Shown here piece after piece: positions 1 through 10,619 of a stretch of DNA of 64,000 bases. Both the position numbers and the translations under genes were made by a program. Every line of letters begins with the position of its first letter. Position 1 is the first letter of the stretch. The notes beneath the pieces were generated by a model. The model was not told the origin of the DNA and searched no databases. It saw only the letters and a list, made by a program, of their open reading frames with translations. The DNA lies in the NCBI GenBank assembly GCA_963682025.1, contig OY821519.1, forward strand, positions 69,864,025-69,928,024, written 5' to 3'. Origin of the DNA: Cordilura impudica (taxonomy: Eukaryota > Arthropoda > Insecta > Diptera > Scathophagidae).

Positions 1-285
1 AAAAAAATGTCAAAATTGTCAATACAAAACACATTAAACCGGGTAAAACAACCGATAACCAATATATTAGAAGAGTTTAAATGTAGATCATCTGAAACAG
101 AAAAAATTCAAATCCAATAGAGTTATATCACAGAACAATATTGGGATATAACACTGAATTCAACCTCTTTATGGATTGAAGTTAACAAAAATTCTATTGG
201 AGTAAATCCAATAGTTTTCTCTTTCTCAAAAGCCGAAGCCGAGTGTTTGTTTAGTTTAATGGCTTTAGTTAAAAGCAAACTTTGA
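1..285 (+). pseudogene. hAT-like transposase C-terminal fragment
   Basis: Translation of about 160-285 gives a segment with KAEAECLFSLMALVKSKL, which resembles the C-terminal dimerisation motif of hAT transposases (typically a small-residue run, then ERVFS, then a basic stretch). It is followed at once by a stop. Upstream reading is interrupted by stops, and the fragment runs off the left edge, so neither an end nor an inverted repeat can be seen. The hAT assignment rests on this one motif. It could be another transposase with a similar tail. Confidence 0.35.
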
Positions 286-1806
286 ACAAAATAAACACTT
301 ATAATATTACACTTATAATATACCGAGGGATGTCGTTGATAAAAGTCGATCGTCAGAAAAATGTCAGAGCCAAGAATAACTTGAAAATGAAAACATCACA
401 GAAATATTAGATTCTATTAACCAATTATTGTAATATAATCATATCTTTTGATAATGTAAATTCTGTTATATTTGAAATTAAAAAAATCTCCTCTAAAATT
501 AAAAATATTTAATTTAAAATTAAAAAAAAACTCAATTTGATGTTAAAAAAATATTATCAAATAATATTAGCATCTTTTTTTTTTGAACCCAGTACTTTTT
601 AGCATCTTTTTTTTTTGTAATTTAGCATCATTAAATTATTTAAATTATTTCAAATTATGGCAACACTGGTTCTGTCTCATAGAGTATTTGTCGATTAGAT
701 TCAATCCATATAATTTGCTTCTAATTTGGACTTTGTACGGAAACAAGTTTAAACACATCATGAATTATCCGTTGTAATGACGGTCTGCTAATTCCAATTT
801 AAGTACTTAAGTTTCGAGTCGAAAAGCTTGGATTTGCCTAAATTGCCTAATTGTCTTCGTCCGATGCTTCCAGATTCGGCGAACACGTTTAACATCCTCA
901 TAATAGTCCATCTATCCACTATCCAATTCAGTGCTGTTCAAAAATAAAAATGTAGTTATGTTGATGAGAACATGGGAATTGCACTGTAAAAAATGTTCAA
1001 TGGGTTAATTAATAGCAGTGTTAGACGATAGAATGTTTTGTTCGGAGACAAATTGAAAAAAATCTATAAAAAAAGACCGAAAAAATGCAAAAAAATTCTT
1101 AGTTTTTTTGACATTTGCTTATGCATATCTCAGAAACTAAGTATTGCTATGTTAAAGGGAACGGAGCAATTTTAGATATTGAAGTTCTTGACCAGCAAAA
1201 CTCTTCAGCCGTTTTTGTGCCATTTAAAAAACAAGCGAACTTATTTGTGGCATTTTTCGTTTTTTCCCTGAATGAGCTACATTGATGTAGGATCGTACAA
1301 AGAAGGGCTAAGAAGATATAATAGACGGACGAAGTGATATTGAAACAGACAGACGGTGACATAGTTGGAGAGACATATCATTTACATTACTATATTACAC
1401 AGTAAGTACTTAGAATTAATTAACTTGTTATTGTGTTTTATATTTAAATTAAGTATTCTTATATAATGTTGTATTGAACTGCAAAAGAAATTTGAAATAA
1501 AAGTCAGATCTATTAAATAAAAAAAAAATGATTGAGTTGTGTAGTGCTTTTTTAAACTGTTTTTACAAAGACTGCAACTGTCGTATTAACTGGAAAAAGT
1601 TCCTGAAAAATAGTGATATTTTTAATCTTTTTAAATTAATTAAGACAAGAAAAAATAATAATATCGATTGTTTCGATAAAGAAAAAAACTTTAAACTTTT
1701 GAATGTAGGGGAAAGTCCTCTTGATAAACGAACTGTGATACGAAAACTCGATGACTTCTAAAGGCAAATCAATAATCAATATCAATAATTATTTCTGAAC
1801 CTACCA
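286..1806. other. AT-rich stretch, no recognised gene
   Basis: Mostly AT-rich sequence with A and T runs. One ATG-started frame of 77 codons (1528-1761, plus), rich in Lys and Asn, lies just before the transposase-like fragment at 1807 and could be a remnant of the same element, but it has no motif I recognise. No inverted repeats or splice signals stand out. Confidence 0.4.
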
Positions 1807-2680
1807 TTTGAGGGAATATGCTCCAGAGTTGACTTTTATCGCAATCGATACAAAAATCCTGTATTTGTAGTAAAACTCAAGGAGAATCAAATAGTGTTAT
1901 TAAAAAATCAGTTAAAATACTGTAAAAGTGCTAATATCACAAAGAGTTTTCTGAATTACAAAAACGGGGCGTGGTTACTTACAAAATGCTCGAAATGCCT
2001 ATTAGCTACACAAAAATTGTTGAAACATTGCATCTTTTTAAAAGATATACGTCAATTGCCACTATTTTCCGTTTAAAGGAAAAATTTAACTATTTAGTCG
2101 AACTAGCAAAAGCCAAAATGTTAGATAAACTATTAAGAAATGGCAACAGTTTCACTCTTCATCACGACGAGACTTCAATGGGAGTTCATAAACTTCAAAC
2201 TTTTGTGCTTACAGCTGCTATGGAAAACGAATTCCATGAAATATTGATCGCAATTAAAAAAGTACCTACAAAGGCAACACAATATCAGCTACATGTTTAA
2301 TAAAGTGCTTAGACCGTATGGATGAAATTTCGAATTCTGAAGGTAATTTAAGGAAAAAATTTCTACTTGTCTCGCGGATAGTGCTGCAACGTCTGCTACC
2401 TTTAACAAATTGCTACATATCGAGAGATTTATGGATGCAATTTTGAATTCTAAAGGTAATTTAAGGAAAAAATTTCTACTTGTCTCGCGGATAGTGCTGC
2501 AACTTCTGCTGCCTTTAACTAATTGCTTCATATAGAGAGATTTAAAATGGGAAATGAAAATAAATTCGTAGTGCTGAAGGATTTGCATTTAAAAGGGTGT
2601 TTTATACATGCCGCTAACAACTTGTCAAAAGACACAAATGATGCTATTCGTTCTTCGTTTCTTTCTATAAATTTTTTCAA
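1807..2680 (+). pseudogene. transposase-like pseudogene, frameshifted
   Basis: Several plus-strand frames join into one decayed protein. The clearest part, about 1970-2300, contains LHHDETSMGVHKLQTFVL, which looks like the first catalytic-acid region (DETS..G) of an RNase H-fold transposase family common in insects and other invertebrates. After a frame change comes LADSAATSATFNKLLHIERF, comparable to the second acidic block (xDRAATxxKFNxLL) in that family, and then LKGCFIHAANNLS, comparable to a conserved L.CF.HAAN block. Stops and frameshifts separate the blocks, and the second block is duplicated in tandem. I recognise the motif order but cannot name the superfamily. No terminal repeats were found. 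Confidence 0.5.
2318..2543 (+). repeat. 113-bp tandem duplication in a pseudogene
   Basis: Two direct copies, 2318-2430 and 2431-2543, of a 113-bp unit with roughly a dozen differences. Each starts ATGGATG and ends near GAGAGATTT. The unit lies in the second acidic block of the transposase-like pseudogene. Because 113 is not a multiple of three, the duplication itself shifts the frame. Confidence 0.85.
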
Positions 2681-3390
2681 TCAATATTAATAATTTCATT
2701 GTATTTCCACATCGAAAAAATATCTTTAATATGTTTTCTTTATTATGTTATCCTGTTAAATAAAATTAAAAAATTAAATTTTTGGAAGGAATAAAAAATG
2801 CATTCCATCGGAATGAATGAATGAACGATCGGACTCAAATTTTTAAACTTTTATATTAAATAAATTCGTTTTTTTAATAAATCTATTAAAGATTTTTATA
2901 GATCTGGTATTATAAATTGTTCAATATTTATTCTTTCGTGACAATTGCGTATTAGTAAAAAAAATTTTAATTGGTTAGAATAAATAAATAAATTTTAAAT
3001 CTGAAAAAAATTTTCACAATTTTTATTTGTCGATCTTGGTTTCCAAATTGATTAACCATTCCTTTAATTTTTCAACAACAATTTGTTTTTTTTTTTATCT
3101 AACAGCTTTCCTTTTACAACTTATTAATATCGTTATGAACAAGAAAAGAATGAAAGTGTGGTTTAAAAACCTTTAAAAGTATATTCCTCGAATGTTTATT
3201 TGTCATACGTTTCACTATTTCATTTTTACCCTTTTTATTTAAATTTATGTATGTATAGATATGTAAATATACAATTTTTATTCTTTCAATGTTTTTATTT
3301 ATTTTTTTACATACATTATTTTTTTGTTTTTTCTTTGTTTATATATTTTTGATAGCTAGTTCAGATAAACTAGCGATAATTTTTTATCAA
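2681..3390. other. AT-rich stretch, nothing recognised
   Basis: Very AT-rich sequence with T runs and no open frame of note. I see no terminal repeats, splice signals or similarity to the other repeats in the window. Confidence 0.4.
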
Positions 3391-3506
3391 AATTGGAGAT
3401 GACAGTCAATTTTTCGTGGTTCGCAGCTAGGTTAAAAATGATGATTGGGGCGCGAACCATAAATGAGAGATCGAACCGAATTTTTCTATTCGTCTGAACA
3501 TAGCAT
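3391..3506 (-). mobile_element. Half copy of a GTTCGC-rich MITE
   Basis: The reverse complement matches the left half of the element at 7692-7883: both start ATGTTCA.ACG, both have GGTTCG followed by TCTCTCATT and GGTTCGCGCCC, and both reach TGTCATCTCC. The other half is missing. No coding capacity. Confidence 0.6.
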
Positions 3507-3789
3507 AAGAATATATGTGAGATGAGCAGGCACAATTGTCCTATTAAATAACCAGCACTGAGCCAAATCCACTTTTCGGTATCCCAAGCATTCTATTTTA
3601 ATATATCTAAATAGTAACCTGCTAAATAAAATAAATAAGCCGATTACTCACACAGAAATAAAATTATGACGTTTTTTTTTTTGAAGCAAGGTTCTTGCGT
3701 CACCCTATACTTGCCACTCCCTCCTTAAATTTCAAATGTGCATATCTCCTTTCTTCTTCAATTAAAAACTCTTCAAATTTAAAAAAAAA

Positions 3790-4008
3790 TCTATAGTATT
3801 AATAGGCTAGGCGATTTTTTGTTACTAATTTTTTGTTCTACCGTTTTACCCTGCTTTCGACCAAACCTATATTATTTGAAAGGTATTAATGAATTTCTCA
3901 TTTTCATTCACAATAATAATAAACCAAAAAAGTGTTGGTTTGTGTATTGGCTAAGTTGAGAAATAAAATTGCCTAGAAAATGCACTCGAATTTCGAGCGC
4001 TGGAATAG
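3790..4008 (+). mobile_element. Helitron-like short element, copy H1
   Basis: The 5' end A|TCTATAGTATTAATAGGC and the 3' stem CTCGAATTTCGAG match the other H copies in this window. The middle is shorter than in 12066-12440. The usual terminal CTGCTAG is eroded here (CTGGAATAG follows the stem). Non-coding. Confidence 0.65.
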
Positions 4009-5010
4009 TTTTACTATTTACAAAAATACTTTTTTTTTTTTGAAAATGTATTTAAATTAAAGTATTGAAATTAAAAATGTGTACTCTTAATAAACAAAAA
4101 CTTTATTTTTTTCTGAAGATTTTAGTGGCTTAATCAACTTAAAATTGCCGTAGACGAATATTTGTTTTTTGACTGTAGTAGAGTTTAACCAATTTCGTTT
4201 CTACTAAAAGAAAAATAATGCAATTTTTCACATAGAAGTTAATTATTTTTATGAAAAAAAAACCATCATTGCCTCTGTAATAAACAATAAATAAGAAATT
4301 ATAACTAATAGATACTGGTCAAAAAAGAAAAATAATCTTATTTATAAAAATGGATGTATGTTTGTATGTTTGTATATACCCTATAATCAAATCGGTAGTC
4401 GACTACGAAAAAACACACTTTTATGAACTAACTATAAGGTAACTGCAATGTAATGCAGAACTACCCCAAGATCGAAGCTCGCATATTCTGTGCAGTTATA
4501 TTTGTTAATATCTGTTAAGATATTTGCACGTGTTTTTGAAATTTTCTTATCTGTTTGTTTTGGATTGGTTTTACATATTTTTCATTGCCAAAATCAGTTA
4601 GTGTAAAATATTGTGAATTCTTTTAATTGTAAAATTGTAATTTTCAGATACTATGCAAAGGTTCAAGGTAACTACATTTTTTGTAACATATTTTCCTTTC
4701 ACACTAAGGAGGGCATCCTGATTTAGAACCTTCGAATCGATATGGAGGAAAAGTACATCAGAGATGCTCTGAGAATTATAAAATAATCTCTACGTTGATA
4801 TCTGTATATCTGGACTATTTTACTATTTATAATAAATGTGCACAAAATATTTGAAAAAATTAAACAATTTATAAACTTAATACTAAACTTTGTTGAATTT
4901 TTACATTTATATTTCTTTTGGAGGGTTTGCTCGTGACTAAAGTAAGCTAATTAATAGAAAGCTAACTAATATTTGATTTTAATTAAGTAAATTTATAGTC
5001 AACTAAAATA
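4009..5010. other. AT-rich flank of element A
   Basis: No gene recognised. A short GTATGTTTGTATG-type repeat lies near 4355-4375. A pyrimidine stretch ending TTTTCAG occurs near 4642 without a convincing exon after it. Confidence 0.35.
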
Positions 5011-5547
5011 CATGTCAAGTGCACCAACTTTTGAAACCGATGTCTTCCGATCGGGATGAAATTTGCAGCAAGGTTAGTCCTATTGGATAGTAGTTTAGAC
5101 ACAATTTTTCAACAATATCGGTCCAGATCTCTCTGAGTTAGAGGGGATCAAAATTTGACATTTTTGCCAAAAAGGTGTTTTTTCTCATCCATGTAACTTA
5201 TTACCTATGGTTCTTAGAAAATTTTCTCCCAAATAGTTTAGATAGCTATTTCTTCAATTTTTTTTGCCAAATTAAAGCATTTTTTGCCTTTTTTTCAAAA
5301 AGTGAATTTTTTTTTTTTATTTTTTCATAAGAAAGCTTAGGATTTTTCCTTTAAGAGCTTTTTGGTCGCTTAGTGGTATGGGAGTGGGATATCTATCAGA
5401 AAAAATGTTTTGTAACTCAAGACAACGGTTTTTCAATTTTTCACAAATGCACTATTTTGAATTTTTCCCTATTTGTATGTAAAACCTTACAAATAAAACT
5501 TATACTGAGAAACTAGACAAATTAACCTTTCCGAAGGTATATAACAA
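5011..5547. repeat. Left terminal inverted repeat of element A
   Basis: Pairs with 7093-7659 along nearly its whole length. Shared blocks include TTAGAGGGGATCAAAATTTG, GAGAAACTAGACAAATTAAC and the terminal CATGTCAAGTGCACC. Differences are mostly short indels in A/T runs. Confidence 0.9.
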
Positions 5548-5929
5548 ACCTAACTAAAATTTTATACCCTCGCAGGAAAAAAATGGCTTTTTTTCTATAG
5601 AAATGTTGAAAAATTATTATTTTTTTATTTATTTTTAATAATAATTAAACTAATATATAATAATAATATTTAAAATAAAAATATAAATAATTTATTAAAA
5701 TTTAATCTTAATTGCATTAGATCCATTTATATCATAACTATTTTTATACTTAATTTATTGTAGCTGATGAAGTATTTAAGTCTTGTAAATTTTTAAATAC
5801 CCAGTCTTTCATCAAGCTTTTTTGTTGCCTTTATTTACTGCGTTTTTTTGTCAATCCTTTCTTGGCGTTACTAGGTTCTACTGTTGATTTCGCTGCTGGT
5901 TTATATGTTGTCTTTGGAAAGAAATCGCA

Positions 5930-7066
5930 TTAAATAGAGGCAGAAAACTTTTTCAACTTGAGTCTTCCATCGACAAGCGGTATAAAAGCATGGTATTGAG
6001 CGGTGCCATCGATTGTTACCGCAGCATCGAATCTGCTCTTCAGTGTTTTCAATGTTTCCTGATGATCCTCTTTGCTACTAAAAACTATTTTAGTTTCTTT
6101 ACAATAACTCTTTGCCCAATGGAATAAAGTAGTCGCATCTAAGATGCGATCTTGATGAGAGCACTGGAGGCTATACTTCGCTGCATTTCTTTTAAGGTTT
6201 GCTCCAATACCATCACATGCTCCTTTACCATGAGCAGTAGGATGAAAATGCCACTCAGCTGGCATTCCAAAATCTTTTTCATGGGCCATAAGATTTGCCA
6301 AGCTACTTTTGTTTTTAAAATGTTGACGAGCTCCGTCCGAAACGTAGTATACCTTCTTTACTGTAAACTTAGATTTTAGAAATTTTAGTATTCTCTTCTG
6401 GTACTCATAAACTGCAACGCTATCATGTTTTAAATCGTAGGATATGATTGACATATTTTTGTGTTCCAGTTTTTCATCTTTCATGTAGTAAATAACTACT
6501 GTGAATATAGTTGCTTGGTCGTTATTGAAGTGGAATGCTTGTATGGCATCCTGAAGAACATATTTATAGTTTTCTACGAAATCATATGAAATAACGAATT
6601 CACCAGACTTCAAATGTATCTTCAAATCCCTGAAGAATGACCATTGCTCTTTGACTAAAAAGTCATGGTTTCTCAAGTTTAGCAATCCTGTACACATTTC
6701 TTCCACAAAATCATCCACATTTAAAATGATTGTTTTCAATGTGCATCTGTCAGTCTGAATCCAAGAATCAAATTTGACCTCCTCTATATATTCTCGATCT
6801 AAAGAGTTGATTAAATTTTCTTTGATGAATGTGTTTTTCGGGCAATTGGTACATTCACCTAAGTGGCAAGATGTTATTGCATTAGGACACATAGCCAATT
6901 TAAGGCAATCGCGGTAATCGTGTAAATCTTCTGCCGAATCATCTGTTAAATACTTTAAGTTGATTTCGTTCCACATCAGTTTAACATTTTCATGGTAAAT
7001 TTGGGTTAATTTCGTGAAGCCAGATTGAAATGTTGCAAATAACTGTTTCAGGTTACAGATAACCAT
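5930..7066 (-). CDS. Transposase-like protein, N-terminally deleted, open frame
   Basis: An uninterrupted 378-codon frame starting at an ATG at 7066. It aligns block by block with the transposase of element B (46064-47245). Early residues (VICNLKQLF) match B's GNLREVYALF. A stretch of roughly 30 residues present in B (around SKFCELRP and VCVC) is largely missing, after which IYHENVKLM aligns with B's IHQNTKLM. A cysteine cluster (CHLGECTNCP), an acidic block before NYKYVLQDAIQAFHFNN, then YVSDGARQHFKNK and WHFHPTAHGKGACDGIG follow. The conserved acids suggest an RNase H-fold (DDE-type) catalytic domain, by inference. The N-terminal cysteine-rich, DNA-binding-like region found in B is absent, so this protein alone is unlikely to be a complete transposase. 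The frame is open, which suggests recent activity or constraint. Confidence 0.75.
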   Translation of the reverse strand: MVICNLKQLFATFQSGFTKLTQIYHENVKLMWNEINLKYLTDDSAEDLHDYRDCLKLAMCPNAITSCHLGECTNCPKNTFIKENLINSLDREYIEEVKFDSWIQTDRCTLKTIILNVDDFVEEMCTGLLNLRNHDFLVKEQWSFFRDLKIHLKSGEFVISYDFVENYKYVLQDAIQAFHFNNDQATIFTVVIYYMKDEKLEHKNMSIISYDLKHDSVAVYEYQKRILKFLKSKFTVKKVYYVSDGARQHFKNKSSLANLMAHEKDFGMPAEWHFHPTAHGKGACDGIGANLKRNAAKYSLQCSHQDRILDATTLFHWAKSYCKETKIVFSSKEDHQETLKTLKSRFDAAVTIDGTAQYHAFIPLVDGRLKLKKFSASI

Positions 7067-7092
7067 TCTCTACTGTTATGTTATGAAGTTAT

Positions 7093-7659
7093 GTTACATA
7101 CCTTCGGAAAGGTTAATTTGTCTAGTTTCTCAGTATAAGTTTTATTTGTAAGGTTTTACACACAAATAGGAAAAAATTCAAAATAGTGCATTTGTGAAAA
7201 ATTGAAAAACCGTTGTCTTGAGTGACAAAATATTTATTTTGATAGATATCCCACTCCCATTCCACTAAGCGACCAAAAAGCTCTTAAAGGAAAAATCCTA
7301 AGCTTTCTTATGAAAAAATAAAAAAATAAAAAAAAATGCACTTTTTGAAAAAAAGGCAAAAAATGCTTTAATTTAGCAAAAAAAAGTCTAAATTTTTTTT
7401 TTTTTAAAGTATTTTTCCGAAATATTGAAGAAATATCTATCTAAACTATTTGGGAGAAAATTTTCTGAGAACAATAGGTAATAAGTTACATTGATGAGAA
7501 GAAACACCTGTTTGGCCAAAATGTCAAATTTTGATCCCCTCTAACTCAGAGAGATCTGGACCGATCTTATTGAAAAATTGTGTCTAAACTACTATCCAAT
7601 AGGACTAACCTTGGTTAGATCGGAAGACATCGGTTTCAAAAGTTGGTGCACTTGACATG
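7093..7659. repeat. Right terminal inverted repeat of element A
   Basis: Inverted partner of 5011-5547; its outer end reads GGTGCACTTGACATG. It includes a short insertion of A/T-rich sequence near 7385-7420 that the left arm lacks. Confidence 0.9.
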
Positions 7660-7691
7660 AAACCCCCCATATATAAAAAAAAAAATTGTAC

Positions 7692-7883
7692 TATGTTCAC
7701 ACGGACAGCAAGATTCGCGGTTCGCTCTCTCATTCACGGTTCGCGCCCAAATCATGAGCGAATCTACTTGGTTCTAAGTGAACCTAGTTGTGAACCTAGA
7801 AACATTGAGTGTCATCTCCAAGTTTGGTTCACAATCATGATTCAGAGAGCGAATCAAGTGGTTCATTTTGCCGTCGGAACATG
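7692..7883. mobile_element. GTTCGC-rich MITE
   Basis: A 0.19-kb non-coding unit with short imperfect inverted ends: ATGTTCACACGG on the left and CCGTCGGAACAT on the right. The interior is unusually GC-rich for this window and repeats GGTTCGC/GAGCGAA motifs in both orientations. It lies 32 bp beyond element A. A half copy is at 3391-3506. Superfamily unknown. Confidence 0.55.
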
Positions 7884-8039
7884 CTATTAGTTGAAAAATC
7901 ATGCAGAGTCGTACAGTTGACTACCGCCTAGGACATCGCAATGTTAAAATAGTCAGTTTACTTCTTTGAAAGTAATCCAAATATCAACCACCACAATAAT
8001 AGTTAGACAAAAGCGTACTAAAAGTTGGTTGAGTTGCCG

Positions 8040-8640
8040 GCAGGCTATGTATGTTTGTTTGTCATATATAGGCGACTACACCACTGGACCGATCATCTTG
8101 AAATTTTTACTGTAGGTAGCTGCCTATCTGGAAAGAAAAATAGGCTATTTTTTTGATTTTTGAAGTGGGCGTGGCATCTCCCATATATAAACAGATTTTT
8201 GCATTACATATCTGTAGCTCTATAATAACAAGAGTCCTGAAACTTTGAGTTAGTAATGTGAGAAGTCGGGCCAAATATGTGCATGATCAGACCAGTGGGC
8301 ATGGCACCTCCCATACATGGTAAATACATATAATCATATATCTAGATTACAGTGGTGGTCAGAATCTTCAAACTTTCTGCACGTCAATTAGTTGTTAATG
8401 TAAGAAGTCGTGCCAAAAATGGGTGGTGTTGGGTTAGTGAGCGTGGCTCCTCTCATACAAAATATATTATCTGGAGTACCATAAACCCGACAGTCTTGAA
8501 ACCAGGTGTGAGTTCACGAATGATGAGTGTGAGAAGTTATGTGAAAAATGGGCGGGATCAAACTAGTGGGCATGGCAACTCCCATACAGAGATGTATAGA
8601 AATAAGTTATATGGCACAAAACGTTTGTCGGTCAGCTAGG
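8040..8640 (+). repeat. Diverged tandem repeat, 130-142-bp unit (family W)
   Basis: Repeated blocks carry GTGAGAAGTCGGGCC, then a G-rich GTGGGCATGGCACC, then TCCCATACA. The AGAAG anchor occurs at 8261, 8403 and 8532, so spacing is 142 and 129 bp. Related blocks are at 12600, 18440-18790, 21420 and 37060-37400. Frames running through it are products of the repeat. The preceding CACTGGACCGATCATCTTG is the kind of leader often seen with dipteran dispersed repeats. Confidence 0.65.
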
Positions 8641-8959
8641 TAACTATAAATTTAAATGGTATAGAACTTAAAGTGAATGACAAGACATTATTTAATCAAT
8701 ATTATCTGATCGTTATTTTTCCCGGTTCACCTGAAATAGTATGAAAACATGTCTTGCAATATACATATATTGATGTATCCTTCTAATTATAGATATTCAT
8801 TATTAATTTTTAATATTTCGTTTACCTTCGCTAATCATCATCAAGGATATGGAATGTTTACACTAATAAAATTACTCGTATTCCGGACATGAGCTATAAT
8901 TATTTTAAAATCATCGTCATAATTGGCTTTTACAAACTCTACTTTTGCATTTTCTTATG
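8641..8959. other. No gene recognised
   Basis: AT-rich sequence between the W repeats and the mariner relic, with no repeat or coding signal that I can support. Confidence 0.3.
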
Positions 8960-9450
8960 TCTGATAAATGTAAAATCAAACACGTATTTAGGATATTGGT
9001 ATGGATATGCCCATTTTGCGAATAACGTCCAGGAAATGACCCATAACTCTCAAATAATATTCCTTGTTAATAGTTTGGTCTGGCACAAGGAATTAATAGT
9101 GAACCAGACTGCGATAATCGAAGAAAACTGTTGACAAGACCTTGATTTTGAATGACTTTTACGGTCTTGCTTCACCTTTTGCTCGACATTTTCTTGCCTG
9201 GTCGGTTTTCTCAATCGTAGGTATATATCCAAGTCTCAGCAGCCGCTATAATGCGTTGCATTACGGTCCAGAAAATATTGTTTCAGAAATATTAAGGCGA
9301 CGCTCTTTTTCAAAATATTTTGTGTTTTTTGATCCAAACTATACTTGACTCGTTTAAAATGGTGTTGACAGATCGCTTCTGATTGTGAACAGTATCATCA
9401 AGATCTAAAAATTCACAATCGATCCGATATCAGCACCGTATATTAAACAA
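8960..9450 (-). pseudogene. mariner transposase relic
   Basis: Read on the minus strand in several frames this matches the middle of a mariner transposase. AETWIYTYD corresponds to the GDExW.Y.YDPE block with the first catalytic Asp. VFFDYRSLVHY corresponds to the block between the first and second acids. A QTINKEYYLRVM stretch matches the conserved QTVN..YY..VM motif. Frames change at least twice and stops are frequent. The ends and inverted repeats are lost. It is unlike the mariner at 37837. Confidence 0.6.
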
Positions 9451-9770
9451 TGTCATTTGTTTAGGCGGCTAGTATGGGTATTGCGGAGTGGCCGTTAGAA
9501 AAAACATGTTATTCAATTATTGGAAGCAGCACTCAAGTGTCTTAGTTTATAAAAATGCTGGAAATATTACAACACTATTTCTGATCTATTTACTATCTAA
9601 ACAAAATATATCTAACCGATAATTAAATACAAATTTGGAGCTACTTGACCATGTACAAAGGCATTGGTGCTCATAAATGACAGTAGGCTATCCAACTCTA
9701 TTGACTCATTAGCGCTTATATGCCCTCGTCCTAACCAATCAATGCACATTTGTTTTTGTAAAAGCACTTA
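9451..9770. other. No gene recognised
   Basis: Intergenic-looking sequence between the mariner relic and the first of two neighbouring MITEs. Confidence 0.3.
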
Positions 9771-10065
9771 AGGCCTAGTTAGCCACACGTTGTTAAAATG
9801 TATCTGTACCGTAAATGTAACGTTGGCATTTGGTGCAATTATAGAACGTAAAAAACGAACCAGCATGTTGCTGTGTAAAATTAACCAAACTTTATCGGCT
9901 GTTCACAAATGTCACGTACAAACGTAGCAAAAATCTATTTTCAGGACGTTAGGACGTTCCGGTTAAGTGACAGTTCAGTTCGGCAACTGCTCTAAATGCT
10001 TCTTCATGTAACAGAAAAAAACAGCTGACTCGTTTGGTTAAGGTTACGTGTGTCTAACTAGGCCT
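9771..10065. mobile_element. MITE M1 with TTA target duplication
   Basis: A 295-bp non-coding unit with inverted ends: AGGCCTAGTTAGCCACACGT on the left and ACGTGTGTCTAACTAGGCCT on the right. It is flanked by TTA at 9768-9770 and 10066-10068. A 3-bp TTA/TAA duplication is typical of PIF/Harbinger elements and their Tourist-type MITEs, so that is the likely superfamily by inference. No partner transposase is present in this window. Confidence 0.7.
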
Positions 10066-10115
10066 TTAGGCATAGACAGTGTATTCTAATGCACACACAC
10101 ACCACTCAGCACTAA

Positions 10116-10616
10116 AGGTGTGTTTACACTATGTGTATTTTCCATGTGTAAATTCAGTTTTACGATCCATACGTAATTCCGTGTGTGTGTCAAAATTGCC
10201 GTTTTACATACAATTCATAATTTTTGCGTTCAAACGTACATATGTATTTCCGTATGACATAACCTCTAAATGTAAACAACAGCTGATTTAATTTGTGAAT
10301 TTACAAAAAATTATTGTTAAAAATAAAGATATATATTTTATATATTTTTTAATTGTTAATTAATATTAAACAATTTATTTTTCTCTCAATATTAATCTTT
10401 ATAATTTACTCTGTTTTTCTTTCGCCACATGCAGTGTTGTATTTTCATATGTTTATCTTGCCAAAATAGAACCTGCTCTAATTGAAAATTTTACATATGT
10501 CTTGCAAAATGTGTTGTACATAAGCAATGTTTGAAAGGGTTCACACTATGTGTACAAATTACACGTGCTAAAAATATAAGAAAAACACGAGCAAAACACG
10601 TAGTGTGAACGCAGCT
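10116..10616. mobile_element. MITE M2 with TAA target duplication
   Basis: A 501-bp unit with inverted ends: AGGTGTGTTTACACTATGTG on the left and CACGTAGTGTGAACGCAGCT on the right. TAA flanks both sides (10113-10115 and 10617-10619). The end motif is repeated inside near 10540 (TTCACACTATGTGTAC). It differs in sequence from M1 but has the same class of 3-bp duplication, so it is probably another PIF/Harbinger-type MITE. The GTGTG/CACAC-rich ends can fold on themselves. Confidence 0.7.
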
Positions 10617-10619
10617 TAA

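Larger units (their letters stand above)
5011..7659 (-). mobile_element. Element A: DNA transposon with ~550-bp TIRs
   Basis: A 2.65-kb unit bounded by long inverted repeats. The left arm is 5011-5547 and the right arm about 7093-7659. Both outer ends read CATGTCAAGTGCACC inward and both inner ends carry GTATATAA or GTATGTAA next to CCTTTCCGAAGG. Between the arms lies a minus-strand transposase-like gene (5930-7066). The transposase family is the same as in element B, so A and B are related elements. The gene lacks its N-terminal half, so A looks like an internally deleted copy. No convincing target duplication is visible (left flank ...CTAAAATA, right flank AAACCCCC). I cannot name the superfamily from memory. 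Confidence 0.85.

Noticed and set aside
4642..4672. TTTTCAG followed by about 20 bases and GTAACT, resembling a micro-exon
   Set aside because: Such pairs are expected by chance in AT-rich DNA, and there is no reading frame or second exon to support it.
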